This document shows, piece after piece, positions 43,387 through 52,199 of a stretch of 64,000 bases of DNA. Origin of the DNA: Acinetobacter chinensis (lineage in GTDB: Bacteria > Pseudomonadota > Gammaproteobacteria > Pseudomonadales > Moraxellaceae); the NCBI RefSeq assembly GCF_002165375.2, contig NZ_CP032134.1, forward strand, positions 1,674,001 through 1,738,000. Direction: 5' to 3'. Position 1 is the stretch's first letter, and every line of letters starts with the position of its first letter. The translations under genes were made by a program, and so were the position numbers. The notes under the pieces were generated by a model. It was not told where the DNA came from and searched no databases. It saw only the letters and a program-made list of their open reading frames with translations.

Positions 43387-43446
43387 TATACGCAATTGCG
43401 TATAATGTTCAGATTATGTTATTTGCGTCACACTTTAGACACAAAC

Positions 43447-43481
43447 AAAAAGGATATGTTAATCAATAACATAGCCTTTTT
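43447..43481. terminator. Bidirectional terminator, satellite unit 2
   Basis: Exact second copy, 2118 bp on, of the AAAAAGG/CCTTTTT plus TATGTTA/TAACATA hairpin of unit 1. Confidence 0.85.
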
Positions 43482-43564
43482 GTTTTGTCAAAGTCGCTAT
43501 GCTTTCAAGCGCGCAATGACGCATTTAACATCAATCTCTATTATACGAAATCGCAGTCGGAGGG

Positions 43565-43608
43565 GAGTCCACGTCTTTTGGTGGTGGACTCTAGTCCCAA
43601 ATTTGGGA
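43565..43608 (+). other. f1/M13-like plus-strand replication origin, unit 2
   Basis: Exact second copy of the GAGTCCAC/GTGGACTC hairpin and the TCCCAAATTTGGGA dyad. With two origins in tandem, initiation at one and termination at the next would release a single unit-length circle without excision, as established for CTX/RS1 arrays. Confidence 0.85.
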
Positions 43609-43616
43609 ATTTTCCG

Positions 43617-43817
43617 TCATTTAATAATTTTCACTGTACCGCTGTTGCTTACTTCCAATAGCTCTAAGCCTTCATCTATAAGAATATGAATGATTTCACT
43701 ATCTCTTAGTGGCTGCTGTCCTTTCTGAATCAATATTTTATTTAACTCGACTGCTTTTTTTCTAAGCATTTCTTGTTCTTCATCTTTTATCCGAACACTT
43801 TTAACCATTTCATTCAT
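43617..43817 (-). CDS. Small ribbon-helix-helix-like repressor, satellite unit 2
   Basis: Identical in protein sequence to the unit 1 repressor (66 residues from MNEMVKSVRI). Two copies could raise the repressor dose and strengthen immunity to incoming related phage. The function is inferred from the RstR-like position. Confidence 0.7.
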   Translation of the reverse strand: MNEMVKSVRIKDEEQEMLRKKAVELNKILIQKGQQPLRDSEIIHILIDEGLELLEVSNSGTVKIIK

Positions 43818-43846
43818 ACCATTTTGAACTATATGGAAAATGATAC

Positions 43847-43924
43847 ATGCATTTTTGCATGCATGTATTGTGCATGCTTGCATAGTTGTGGTAAATTCAG
43901 CTCAATGCATTTTTGCATGCATGT
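43847..43924. promoter_or_regulatory. Two operator-like direct repeats, unit 2
   Basis: Second copy of the ATGCATTTTTGCATGCATGT repeat pair (43847-43866 and 43905-43924) between the divergent repressor and initiator. Confidence 0.75.
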
Positions 43925-43936
43925 GGACAATTGGCT

Positions 43937-45157
43937 ATGTTAGATCATCTTCGTATAAATATACCGTTCGAGAGCAGTTTCTATTCTGTAGATCCTGAAG
44001 GACGTTATTTTTTTATTGATGTTGATCCACACACATTAGAGATTCCCCTGGCATCAAGGTCTGTACATAAAGATGATGAAGGGCAGATTTCTGCTTCAGC
44101 TTTATTTCATCCTTATGAGTCAGTTCCTACGCATTTCACAGGCATGTCATTAAAAGTTAATTTCGATTCAGCTTATGCGCCTTATGTTCAGATTCAGGCA
44201 TCACCTGCAAAGCTGTTACAAGGTCATAACGTGTTTGGATCGGACAATATAGAGCAGGGTGCTTTTGAAATGCTCGGTTATCTGAGTGTTGCTTATCCTT
44301 TGCTTTCGCGAATGCTTGATGTTTGTAACGCCTGGGTTTCACACATAGATGTGACGTATTCAGCCCGTGTTAAAGATCAGCACACAGCAACCAAGATTCA
44401 TGAATTCATGAGACGTGTCAGTAATGGCCAGACTCAGCTCAGTAAAAAGCAGATGGATAACACGATTTATTGGGGTGGTATTCATTCACGATTGATCAAC
44501 ATTAAGTGCTATCTGAAATATGTTGAATTTCTAAACCAATTTGAAGAACAGAAACAACTTGCTAAATCGAATAATAAATCAGCAATGCGTGTTGTAGAAA
44601 TTATGTCTGATATCCGATTAATTAACTGGGCTGTTGGCTGTATTCGTTTTGAGGCTCGGTTAAAAAAACGTTGGTTAGAACGCAATAACATACCGACAAA
44701 TTTATTTGAATTAATCAATTTTCAACGTGATAACCCAAATATTTTAAGAACACTTTGGACTAAAGCTACCAGTAGTATTTTTGATGCCTTGAGGGGTCAA
44801 ACTATGAAATTAACAGACGATAGAAGTGTATTGAACGCAATTGAGAGTTCAGAAATTGTTTTAACTAAATCAGGCAAAGTTTCACCGACTAAAGTCAGAA
44901 ATTTATTCGCTATGTATTGCTTGATACGTGAAAAAGGTATTTCAGAGCTTAAATCAACATATTCAAAGACTTCGTTTCACAGATTAATCGCAGATTTATG
45001 CTTGTGTGGCTTTTCAAAGGCTTACTTGCAGAACCTTCACGACGAGAAGTCATCAAACGTCATTCCGTTCATGAAGCTCGTAGAAATCGACTTCAATCAA
45101 CAACTGCCAGATTGGTACGAAGAACCTCTGAGTCAGTTTAATTACAAAATAGCCTAA
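43937..45157 (+). CDS. Filamentous-phage replication initiator (pII/RstA type), unit 2
   Basis: Identical 406-residue copy of the unit 1 initiator, with the same HIDVTYSAR, YLKYVEF and RFEARLKKRW segments. Both copies are intact, which argues for recent duplication or ongoing homogenisation by recombination between units. Confidence 0.85.
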   Translation: MLDHLRINIPFESSFYSVDPEGRYFFIDVDPHTLEIPLASRSVHKDDEGQISASALFHPYESVPTHFTGMSLKVNFDSAYAPYVQIQASPAKLLQGHNVFGSDNIEQGAFEMLGYLSVAYPLLSRMLDVCNAWVSHIDVTYSARVKDQHTATKIHEFMRRVSNGQTQLSKKQMDNTIYWGGIHSRLINIKCYLKYVEFLNQFEEQKQLAKSNNKSAMRVVEIMSDIRLINWAVGCIRFEARLKKRWLERNNIPTNLFELINFQRDNPNILRTLWTKATSSIFDALRGQTMKLTDDRSVLNAIESSEIVLTKSGKVSPTKVRNLFAMYCLIREKGISELKSTYSKTSFHRLIADLCLCGFSKAYLQNLHDEKSSNVIPFMKLVEIDFNQQLPDWYEEPLSQFNYKIA

Positions 45158-45168
45158 GGAGCAAATAA

Positions 45169-45504
45169 ATGAGCGCAATTGATCAACCGATCCTAACGAT
45201 TGCTGGTATCCGTAAATCAGAAGGTAACTTCACTGGTGAACGTGGCAACGTCGAATTCAGTAATACGGTCGTAACTGTTTTACAGCCGTTTACTGAGGAG
45301 GAAATTGCGAAAGGTGCAAACGGCATGAAATCCACTGAGTACAAGATTAAAGGTGCTCAGTTTTATCACGATTATCAGGCTCAGAAGCTTCCTGCAGAAG
45401 CTCAGTTGCTGTTTAAACTGGACGTTAGCCGTAAAGTTCCAGTGGCTCAGTTGGTGGCACTTGATTTTAGCTGTGGGAAAAAGCCTTTAGAAACAAAGGC
45501 TTAA
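45169..45504 (+). CDS. Small phage protein, RstB / pV-like, unit 2
   Basis: Identical 111-residue copy of the unit 1 protein. Its 3' end runs directly into the Xer site: the stop codon is at 45502-45504 and the dif site starts at 45513, so the phage gene abuts the chromosomal terminus site. Confidence 0.65.
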   Translation: MSAIDQPILTIAGIRKSEGNFTGERGNVEFSNTVVTVLQPFTEEEIAKGANGMKSTEYKIKGAQFYHDYQAQKLPAEAQLLFKLDVSRKVPVAQLVALDFSCGKKPLETKA

Positions 45505-45512
45505 TATACGCA

Positions 45513-45540
45513 ATTGCGTATAATGTATATTATGTTAAAT
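45513..45540 (+). other. Chromosomal dif site (XerC/XerD recombination site)
   Basis: XerC arm ATTGCGTATAA (45513-45523), 6-nt spacer TGTATA, XerD arm TTATGTTAAAT (45530-45540). Spacer and XerD arm are identical to E. coli dif. The XerC arm differs from E. coli at three positions and also occurs in each satellite unit, so it is phage-derived or shared. This is where chromosome dimers are resolved during division, and it marks the terminus region. The satellite array ends exactly here. Confidence 0.9.
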
Positions 45541-45673
45541 TAGTTGTATGTTATATTTTGTTCATAGACTTCTTCGTTTAGCCTAAAATCAATCACTTAT
45601 ATAAAATAACATTTCACATTCAGTTCACTTATGTTTATATTCTATTTACTTCATAAAGTTCTTGGCACTTAGA

Positions 45674-47011
45674 ATGTTTGTCGTAAAAACAATTAAACTT
45701 TCAAAAAAGTATTCTAATCAAAATCACATAGTTCTATTGTTTGATACTTCAGCTACAGTACCTTGTCTCTATCCTTTACTCTATTCTACGACTGTCTTGA
45801 GATTTCAAAGTTTTGCCACACAACAATCAGATATGCTGGCACTAAAGTTTTGGTATGGGTTTTGGTATCAGAAATATTCAACCTTGTTCTGTGAATCATT
45901 TTTGTCCTCCAAATATGAACCTGAGATTTTTTTGAATGAAATCGATAACTTTATTGTTTTCTTGGAAAATAATAAAAAGTTAGAAACAAATTTGATTAGA
46001 CTTAGATCAAATATAGATGCTAACTATATGACTATTACGCAGCGTTTGAGATCATTGTTTAAGTATTTCGCGTATCTTTTAGATGAATATTGGAACATCC
46101 GTTATCAGGACATTACAATCAAAGAGTTAACAAATCGCAGGAAAAAAATAGATTTGTTCTTATTAAACAAAAAAAGGATTTTTAGTAAATTTTCCAAACA
46201 TAGTTTAACTGTAAAAAGTGAAATTAATCATAGCTTTAAAAGCTTAACTAATGAAATGGTAGCTGTGCTTTATAAAATTATTCGCCCAGATCAGACAGCT
46301 AATATAAATATAGACAATCCATTCTCAACTAAATCACATCAACTTCGTAATTTTCTGATGGTACATCTTATGATGAACTACGGTTTACGGGTTGGTGAAC
46401 TATTGCTTCTTACAAAAAGATCAATAAAAAAATCCCTCAATTCGGACTCATATAGTCTCATAATAACTAATACGGATGATGAATATGATTCTAGACAGAG
46501 AAAGCCTAGTATAAAAAACGAGCAATCTTATAGAGTTATAAAACTAGATAGTATGGATTATAAATTTTTGATGCTATACATAGAAAAGATAAGGAAATTC
46601 AACAATTCAGACATCTTGTTTACATCACTTAAACCACCCTACTCTCCACTAAGCTATTCATCAATCAATGCAATTTTTAAGACGATAGAACAAGCTTTTA
46701 GGGCTTCACATCCTGTATATTTTAATGATACAAATATTGACTCAATTCAGAAGTTAACTCCTCATGTATGTCGTCATACATGGGCATATATGACTTTGGC
46801 TTTTGCTATAAAAAAATATCGAAACGAAAGTGCATCACCATTAAATCAAAGCAATGATGAAATTATGCAAAAAGCACTAGATGATCTACGTGTCTTAGGT
46901 GGCTGGGGTGCTAACAGTATAATGCCAAGTTATTATGCAAAAAGATTTGTTGTTGATAGTGCTAACCTTATGAATTTGCAACGTATATCACAGGAATTAT
47001 GGAAAATATAA
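45674..47011 (+). CDS. Tyrosine recombinase 1 of a recombinase trio
   Basis: A tyrosine-type integrase of about 445 residues. The catalytic domain shows Arg in MNYGLRVGELLLLTKRS, HxxR in TPHVCRHTWAYM, a Trp in the second-His position (LGGWGAN) and the nucleophile Tyr in MPSYYAKRF. The frame is open from a TTG at 45662; the ATG at 45674 is preferred, without a clear ribosome site. It is much more AT-rich than the genes left of dif. It starts 133 bp after dif and is followed after 3 bp by recombinase 2. Confidence 0.87.
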   Translation: MFVVKTIKLSKKYSNQNHIVLLFDTSATVPCLYPLLYSTTVLRFQSFATQQSDMLALKFWYGFWYQKYSTLFCESFLSSKYEPEIFLNEIDNFIVFLENNKKLETNLIRLRSNIDANYMTITQRLRSLFKYFAYLLDEYWNIRYQDITIKELTNRRKKIDLFLLNKKRIFSKFSKHSLTVKSEINHSFKSLTNEMVAVLYKIIRPDQTANINIDNPFSTKSHQLRNFLMVHLMMNYGLRVGELLLLTKRSIKKSLNSDSYSLIITNTDDEYDSRQRKPSIKNEQSYRVIKLDSMDYKFLMLYIEKIRKFNNSDILFTSLKPPYSPLSYSSINAIFKTIEQAFRASHPVYFNDTNIDSIQKLTPHVCRHTWAYMTLAFAIKKYRNESASPLNQSNDEIMQKALDDLRVLGGWGANSIMPSYYAKRFVVDSANLMNLQRISQELWKI

Positions 47012-47014
47012 ATA

Positions 47015-48598
47015 ATGGAGCAATTTGATCTTTTTGAAGATTTTCAGGAACAACATTCTGAATCAGTTTTTAATGATCAACAGATAATGGATCTTCAGAA
47101 TCTGAGTAAAAAAATACCAAAAATTGTTAAATTTTTAGTTGCAGATAAATTTGACGATAAGTTCATCAATCCAACAAATAATATTTGGCAATTTTATTAT
47201 TCTGGTCAGATAGAAAATTTAGACTTTTCAAGATTTTCCGAAAGTGAGACTGTGTTGGTTAAGTTTTTTCTGATAGCCTTTATTCAGAAAAATACACCAT
47301 CTTTTTTAAGCACAAAATTTTATACATTTATTTTTTTAATCAATTATTTGAAAAAAAATAATTTAAAATTTAGTTATGAAAATTTAAAAAACATTTTGAT
47401 TGAAATTGCTCCACAAAAGAACTATAGCAAAGATTATTCTCATATTAAATTTCTATTGAAGCTTCTAGTCCTAGAAGATTTTCCGCTCTTTGATATAGAG
47501 GATGATTTTGAACTGGAATTTATTCCTAGACCTAAGTCATTTAATTCAAATTTATTCTATCAGGAATATGAAGATACGATAGATTCCCCTTTAATTTCAA
47601 TGATTCAACAAGGTTTTATCAAGTTAAACCAAGCTATCAAAGATGATTTTCAGGGTATCGATAAACGAACACTACTTTACTCATCAATACTTGGTTTGGT
47701 GTATGTAACTGGTCTTAGACCTGTACAATTGGCCAAGTTATCTGCTGGCGATATAAAAATAGATACTACACGTCCTGTAGATCACTTTCATCGCTACAGC
47801 GTACAAATACCCTATGCAAAACAAGCAAGATATGTACATGAAAAAATAGCAATAAAATTACCAGAAGAAGTCGCTGAGATTATTTTTACTTATATCGAAA
47901 GATTTAAATTAAATCCTAAAGATAAACTATTTGACATGGGAAAAAGATCAGCACGGTTTTGTTTAAAAGCTATTAATACACAATTATTTGATTTTGCTCC
48001 CAAAGCATACAAAGAAGCTGTTCTTTCTGGTGAAATGATACAGCAAAAGTACTCCTTTTCTGATTTTAGGCATCATGTTGGCTATAGTTTGGCAATGGCA
48101 GGTTCTTCAGCTGAGGAAATTGCCTATATCTTAGGTCATTCTTCTGTTGTGACAGCTAGACATTATATTTTTTCTACTCCTGAGCTTGCTCAAATTAGAG
48201 CACAGGCACTTGGTAAAAATTCTCTGTATAGACAAATGATCGCTATGCTCCTGACTGGAAGACTAGTTTATAAGAAAGATTGGCTTCAGAAAAAAGTGTT
48301 AGGAAATATTGGTAGCAAAATTCATTACGATATTGGTGGGTGCTCCTACGAAGACAAGTGTTTATTTCAACCAGTTCGCAATTGCTATGGTTGCATGTAC
48401 TTTCATCCTTTTATAGATGCTAACCATAATCATGTTGTAGAAAGCATACAAAGTGAAATCAATGATCTTATTAAGCTATCAGATGGGATTGGTGTGTCTA
48501 GAAATCCATTGATTCGAGTGCATGAGTCAACTAAATTCGAAATTGAATCTGTAATAGCTCGTTGTGCATTACACAAGGATGATATTCATGAACATTGA
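47015..48598 (+). CDS. Tyrosine recombinase 2 of a recombinase trio
   Basis: A 527-residue protein. The catalytic set is Arg235 (YVTGLRPVQL), Arg352 in SDFRHHVGYS where the usual first His of HxxR is Ser349, His375 in YILGHSSV and Tyr384 in ARHYIFST. A C-terminal cysteine group, CSYEDKCLFQPVRNCYGC, may bind zinc. The altered box could reduce activity, like the non-catalytic middle protein of some trios. Spacing to the neighbours (3-bp gap, 11-bp overlap) shows a tight operon. Confidence 0.85.
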   Translation: MEQFDLFEDFQEQHSESVFNDQQIMDLQNLSKKIPKIVKFLVADKFDDKFINPTNNIWQFYYSGQIENLDFSRFSESETVLVKFFLIAFIQKNTPSFLSTKFYTFIFLINYLKKNNLKFSYENLKNILIEIAPQKNYSKDYSHIKFLLKLLVLEDFPLFDIEDDFELEFIPRPKSFNSNLFYQEYEDTIDSPLISMIQQGFIKLNQAIKDDFQGIDKRTLLYSSILGLVYVTGLRPVQLAKLSAGDIKIDTTRPVDHFHRYSVQIPYAKQARYVHEKIAIKLPEEVAEIIFTYIERFKLNPKDKLFDMGKRSARFCLKAINTQLFDFAPKAYKEAVLSGEMIQQKYSFSDFRHHVGYSLAMAGSSAEEIAYILGHSSVVTARHYIFSTPELAQIRAQALGKNSLYRQMIAMLLTGRLVYKKDWLQKKVLGNIGSKIHYDIGGCSYEDKCLFQPVRNCYGCMYFHPFIDANHNHVVESIQSEINDLIKLSDGIGVSRNPLIRVHESTKFEIESVIARCALHKDDIHEH

Positions 48599-49847
48599 AA
48601 AATATAATGTTTTTATTGACGAGCAAAGAGATTACTTTAATCAGAAATTACAGTCTAATTTTAAATGGAATTGGAATGATTCATCTTGGTATGGTGGTAC
48701 GATTGGATCAGGATGGCTGTTGTCCAGAAGTGGCAAAACACATTTTACTTTTGGCACGATTAAAAAATTAAAAGGTATTGAAAACAATATCATTGATCCA
48801 ATTTTTCAAGAGTTCATTAAATCAGTACTAATCCTTAGTTACCGAAAGTCTAATTCTAAAGCATCTCCGCAGAAACTTTATGCAGAATTTCTAATTTTAA
48901 AACGTTGGTACAGCGCACTATATACTGAAAACATTGAGAGCATACATCCCTGTCAGTTATCTACATTAATATTAAATAAGTCTTTTGAAATTTTGGCAGA
49001 AAATTCGAGTAAAACGAATCTTCCTGATCATGCTGGTACATACCTTAGATTACAGGAGATGTTAAATCATTACGGTTTTACTGAACAACCATTAGAATTT
49101 TCTCAAAAATACCTATATATAAACCGCCAGAATAGAACCCCAAATGCCAAGAAAACAAAAGCTTTAATAGATCAATTGGAACTTGATGAAGATGATCTTG
49201 ATAAAGAGAAACTGATTTCAATTCGTACATTTATCAATATTGTGTCCTTAATTAATTTGTGTGAAACAAATGGTGAAAAGATTGTTCTAAATCTTTTATT
49301 ACTACTCATCGTCACTGGTTTACGTTCAACAGAAGCAATCCTTCTAAAAACAGATGCATTGATCAAACAACCTATTCTTGATCCAGTAACCAAAGAACAT
49401 CTAACTTTAGATGGTAAAAAGCAATACACTTTGGGAATTCAATATCATGGGGCAAAAGGAGCTGGATTTAGAATACATTGGGTTGAGCCCTTGTCTGCAA
49501 ATTTAGTTGAGACAATATTTCAATCTGTGTTAGAACTTAGCAAAGAATATAGAGAACATCTTCATTATATTAGATCAAAAAATTGCTCAGATTTTTTACC
49601 AAAAAAAATTGACGATATTCCAGAAGATTATGTTGAAATTGATGATCTTATAGATACAGTTTTTGGAGTAAAAGATACTTATAGGGGGCATGCTGGAAAG
49701 CGCGAAGTCATAATAAAAACTCTTAAGAACATCCCAATGTGGAAAGAATATAAACAAGGTAGAGACGTAAAGAAATATTACTTGAAAAATGAAATTAACG
49801 AATTTGTGAAAAGTCTGGCCAGTTATGATTCAGAGATGGATCCGTAA
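48588..49847 (+). pseudogene. Tyrosine recombinase 3, 5' part, cut by IS3-family insertion
   Basis: The N-terminal 414 codons of the third recombinase, with the first catalytic Arg (LIVTGLRSTEAILL, residue 246). The ATG at 48588 has AAGGAT upstream and overlaps recombinase 2 by 11 bp. At 49832 the frame runs into the IS and stops at 49847. Removing 49832-51117 (the IS and one ATTC repeat) restores one open frame to 52198, predicting a 774-residue protein. As it stands, this part lacks HxxR and the Tyr and cannot be active alone. Confidence 0.88.
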
Positions 49848-49919
49848 ATTTGAACAACTCCTATAAGTGATATTCTGCTCCTCAAATGATGTTATAAACA
49901 TCAATATATGGAGTATTTT

Positions 49920-50225
49920 ATGGCACGTAGACCAAGAAGAAATCATTCAAATGATTTTAAAGCTAAGGTAGCACTTGCTGCGATTAAAGCAGAAAAAACA
50001 CTTGCTGAATTGAGTGCTGAGTTTGATGTTCATCAAAACCAAATTATTGACTGGAAAAATCAATTGATCTCAGCTTCCTCGCAAGCTTTCGATCAATCAA
50101 AAGCTCCAACAGAACCACCCATCGATCTAAAAAAACTACATGCAAAAATCGGTGAGCAGGCATTAGAAATTGATTTTTTAGAAGGTGTGTTGAAGAAACT
50201 GGGCCGCTTCAACCACAAAAGTTAA
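49920..50225 (+). CDS. IS3-family transposase OrfA
   Basis: A 101-residue DNA-binding protein from the ATG at 49920. The helix-turn-helix segment is FKAKVALAAIKAEKTLAELSAEFDVHQNQIIDWKNQL, split here for display as FKAKVALAAIKAEKTLAELS and EFDVHQNQIIDWKNQL, followed by a leucine-zipper-like end (LHAKIGEQALEIDFLEGVLK). The frame has an earlier ATG at 49908. OrfA binds the IS ends and regulates transposition. Confidence 0.9.
   Translation: MARRPRRNHSNDFKAKVALAAIKAEKTLAELSAEFDVHQNQIIDWKNQLISASSQAFDQSKAPTEPPIDLKKLHAKIGEQALEIDFLEGVLKKLGRFNHKS
50174..50180 (+). promoter_or_regulatory. Programmed -1 frameshift site T_TTT_TTA in the IS
   Basis: In the OrfA frame the codons read GAT TTT TTA, giving the slippery heptamer TTTTTTA. 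The -1 frame is open from 50174 (a TGA closes it at 50171) and continues into OrfB. This explains production of the OrfAB transposase. Confidence 0.75.
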
Positions 50226-51052
50226 TCGACGACTCACTTCAGATTTCAGTATCTAAGCAAGCTAAGCTGCTGAAAGTCTCCCGTGGTTGTTATTACTATC
50301 GCCCAAAACCTGTGAGTGCATCAGATCTGAAGCTGATGCGATGTATTGATGAATTACATATGCAATATCCTTTTGCAGGCAGTCGTATGATGCGTGATTT
50401 GTTGAATCGTCAAGGACATCATATAGGACGACGTCATACACGTACTTTAATGAAGAAAATGGGTATTCAGGCGTTATATTGCAAACCAAATTTAAGCCAG
50501 GCTAATCAAGCTCACCGTAAATATCCATATCTGCTCAAAGGGTTGGCTATTCAGCGCAGTAATCAAGTGTGGTCTACGGATATAACGTATATCCCTATGG
50601 CAAAAGGCTTTGTTTATTTATGTGCTGTGATTGATTGGCATAGCCGCAAGGTACTTGCGCATAGGGTATCGATTAGTATGGAGGTGGATTTTTGTATTTC
50701 GGCTTTAAATGAAGCGATTGAAAAATATGGTCGACCTGAAATATTTAATACAGACCAAGGCAGCCAGTTTACCAGTGATGCATTTATTGATGTATTGAAA
50801 TCAAATGGCATTCAAATCAGTATGGATGGTAAAGGTCGATGGGTAGATAATGTGATGGTTGAACGATTATGGCGGAGCGTTAAATATGAAGAGGTGTATC
50901 TCAAAGCTTATAGCAGTGTCACAGATGCGAAAAAGCAATTAAGTGCATATTTTGAGTTTTATAATTTGAAACGACCTCATTCGAGTCTAGACAAAATGAC
51001 ACCAAATGAGTTTTACTATGATCAGCTACCCCAACAAAACAAGGTGGCTTAA
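50174..51052 (+). CDS. IS3-family transposase OrfB (DDE domain, translated by -1 frameshift)
   Basis: The DDE catalytic part of the transposase. Visible acidic residues are Asp in VWSTDITYIPMAKG, Asp in IFNTDQGSQFTSDAF and Glu in SVKYEEVYLKAY, in a retroviral-integrase-like fold (rve). It has no own start near its beginning: an in-frame GTG exists only at 50312, inside the domain, so it is made as an OrfAB fusion via the slippery site. The frame is intact. Confidence 0.9.
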   Translation, partial: FFRRCVEETGPLQPQKLIDDSLQISVSKQAKLLKVSRGCYYYRPKPVSASDLKLMRCIDELHMQYPFAGSRMMRDLLNRQGHHIGRRHTRTLMKKMGIQALYCKPNLSQANQAHRKYPYLLKGLAIQRSNQVWSTDITYIPMAKGFVYLCAVIDWHSRKVLAHRVSISMEVDFCISALNEAIEKYGRPEIFNTDQGSQFTSDAFIDVLKSNGIQISMDGKGRWVDNVMVERLWRSVKYEEVYLKAYSSVTDAKKQLSAYFEFYNLKRPHSSLDKMTPNEFYYDQLPQQNKVA

Positions 51053-51113
51053 CTAGAGCGGAATATCACTTATAAATACGCTTTTAGTTGTTCAAACAAG
51101 TGGGACCACCTCT

Positions 51114-52198
51114 ATTCTGAATATCCTATCGATCAAGTTTTTAATTATGAAGGAAAAACGGAAAAAATCGCTTATGAAGATTTACTTTTTATTCATGAGT
51201 TTAGATCTGCTACCCTACAAAGAGCTTTCATCAATAAAACAAACATCATTCCTCTTAATGGGATATTAATAAATAGTTTTTTTGGAAATTCCTTAAGTAA
51301 GTCTGTTTTTGAAAAATATAATTTACTTGAGAATGAAACAGAACATTCAAAGCTTACAAGTCATATTCCACGGCACAACATCAATACTTTTCTCGCTCTC
51401 AGTGGTTTAGCTGAACACCTTCAAGCAATGCTAATGGGGCGTGTAGACATTAAGCAAAATCAATATTATCAACACTTGGCATTAAAACAACGTAAAGTCA
51501 CAGCTAGTTTGCTAGAAAAACATGAATTGGTACTTTATGAAAATGATAAACAAGAACTCAAGCCGGACTATCCAATTGATTCTATTAAAATTGATGGATT
51601 AATGTACTTTTCAGACCAATTGGATTTAGAAAATAATTTAAAGATGAATTTACAGACATTCGATTCCAAAAATGAAGTAGCTAGTTATGTAAAGGAATCT
51701 TTCTTTGATGAATATTTTCAAGATATCGCAGAGTCATTTAACGAGTTGGTTAACGAAGATCAATCATTAGCCAACTCATTAGTTCAACGCCATGCTTGTT
51801 TACACCCCTTGCCTTTTGGTGGATGCATGCGTGAAGTCGCTGTACATGATTGCCCTAAACGTCTTGCATGCCAATCTGGTGATCAATGTGGAAACTTTGC
51901 TTTAACTGGCCGTAAAGGTGAATTAGAAGCCTTACAACATACTTTGAATGAATTACTAGATAAGTTTGCACAAATAGAGCAAATCGTAGCTCATGATTTA
52001 TCATATAGAGAAATGCTTGAGGATTTACGTCAAAAAATACTTTATTTAAGTAATTTAAAGACAAAAGCACTTGATAGACAAAATAGTTTAATTCCCATTC
52101 CCGTTTTTCCTTATGGAGATGCGATTACTAAGTTACCAACTACATTGAGTGAACTGTTCGCCATCGAACAACAAAAAATTGAGTCTAAGGAAGCCTGA
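51114..52198 (+). pseudogene. Tyrosine recombinase 3, 3' part, after the IS
   Basis: This part holds the HxxR box (SHIPRHNINTF) and the candidate nucleophile Tyr (GRVDIKQNQYYQHLA), so the IS has separated the catalytic Arg of the 5' part from the rest of the site. A cysteine-rich segment follows (HPLPFGGCMREVAVHDC, LACQSGDQC), similar in style to recombinase 2. The frame is open from the IS edge, and the first in-frame ATG is at 51428. The stop is 1 bp before the next gene. Confidence 0.87.
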
Positions 52199-52199
52199 T

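Larger units (their letters stand above)
41273..45526 (+). mobile_element. Tandem filamentous-phage satellite (RS1-like), two 2118-bp units at dif
   Basis: Unit 1 is 41273-43390 and unit 2 is 43391-45508. The 18-bp end sequence CGCAATTGCGTATAATGT is repeated once more at 45509-45526, where it merges into dif. I saw no difference between the units. Each holds a terminator, an f1-like origin, a reverse-strand repressor, operators, an initiator and a small DNA-binding-type protein, in the order of rstR-rstA-rstB of the CTX phage satellite RS1. No capsid, adsorption, Zot or export gene is present, so particle formation would need a helper phage. Confidence 0.85.
49832..51113 (+). mobile_element. 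IS3-family insertion sequence (1282 bp)
   Basis: The ends are imperfect inverted repeats: AGAGATGGATCC, then TTTGAACAACT on the left, and the complement of AGAGGTGGTCCC, then TTTGAACAACT on the right (20 of 28 positions match). A 4-bp target duplication ATTC flanks it at 49828-49831 and 51114-51117. It encodes OrfA and OrfB with a frameshift signal. The intact genes and perfect target duplication suggest a recent insertion. I cannot name the IS without a database. Confidence 0.9.

Noticed and set aside
43395..43424. A second working dif site between the satellite units
   Set aside because: The spacer is 8 nt and the XerD arm has two mismatches, so it is listed only as a junction.
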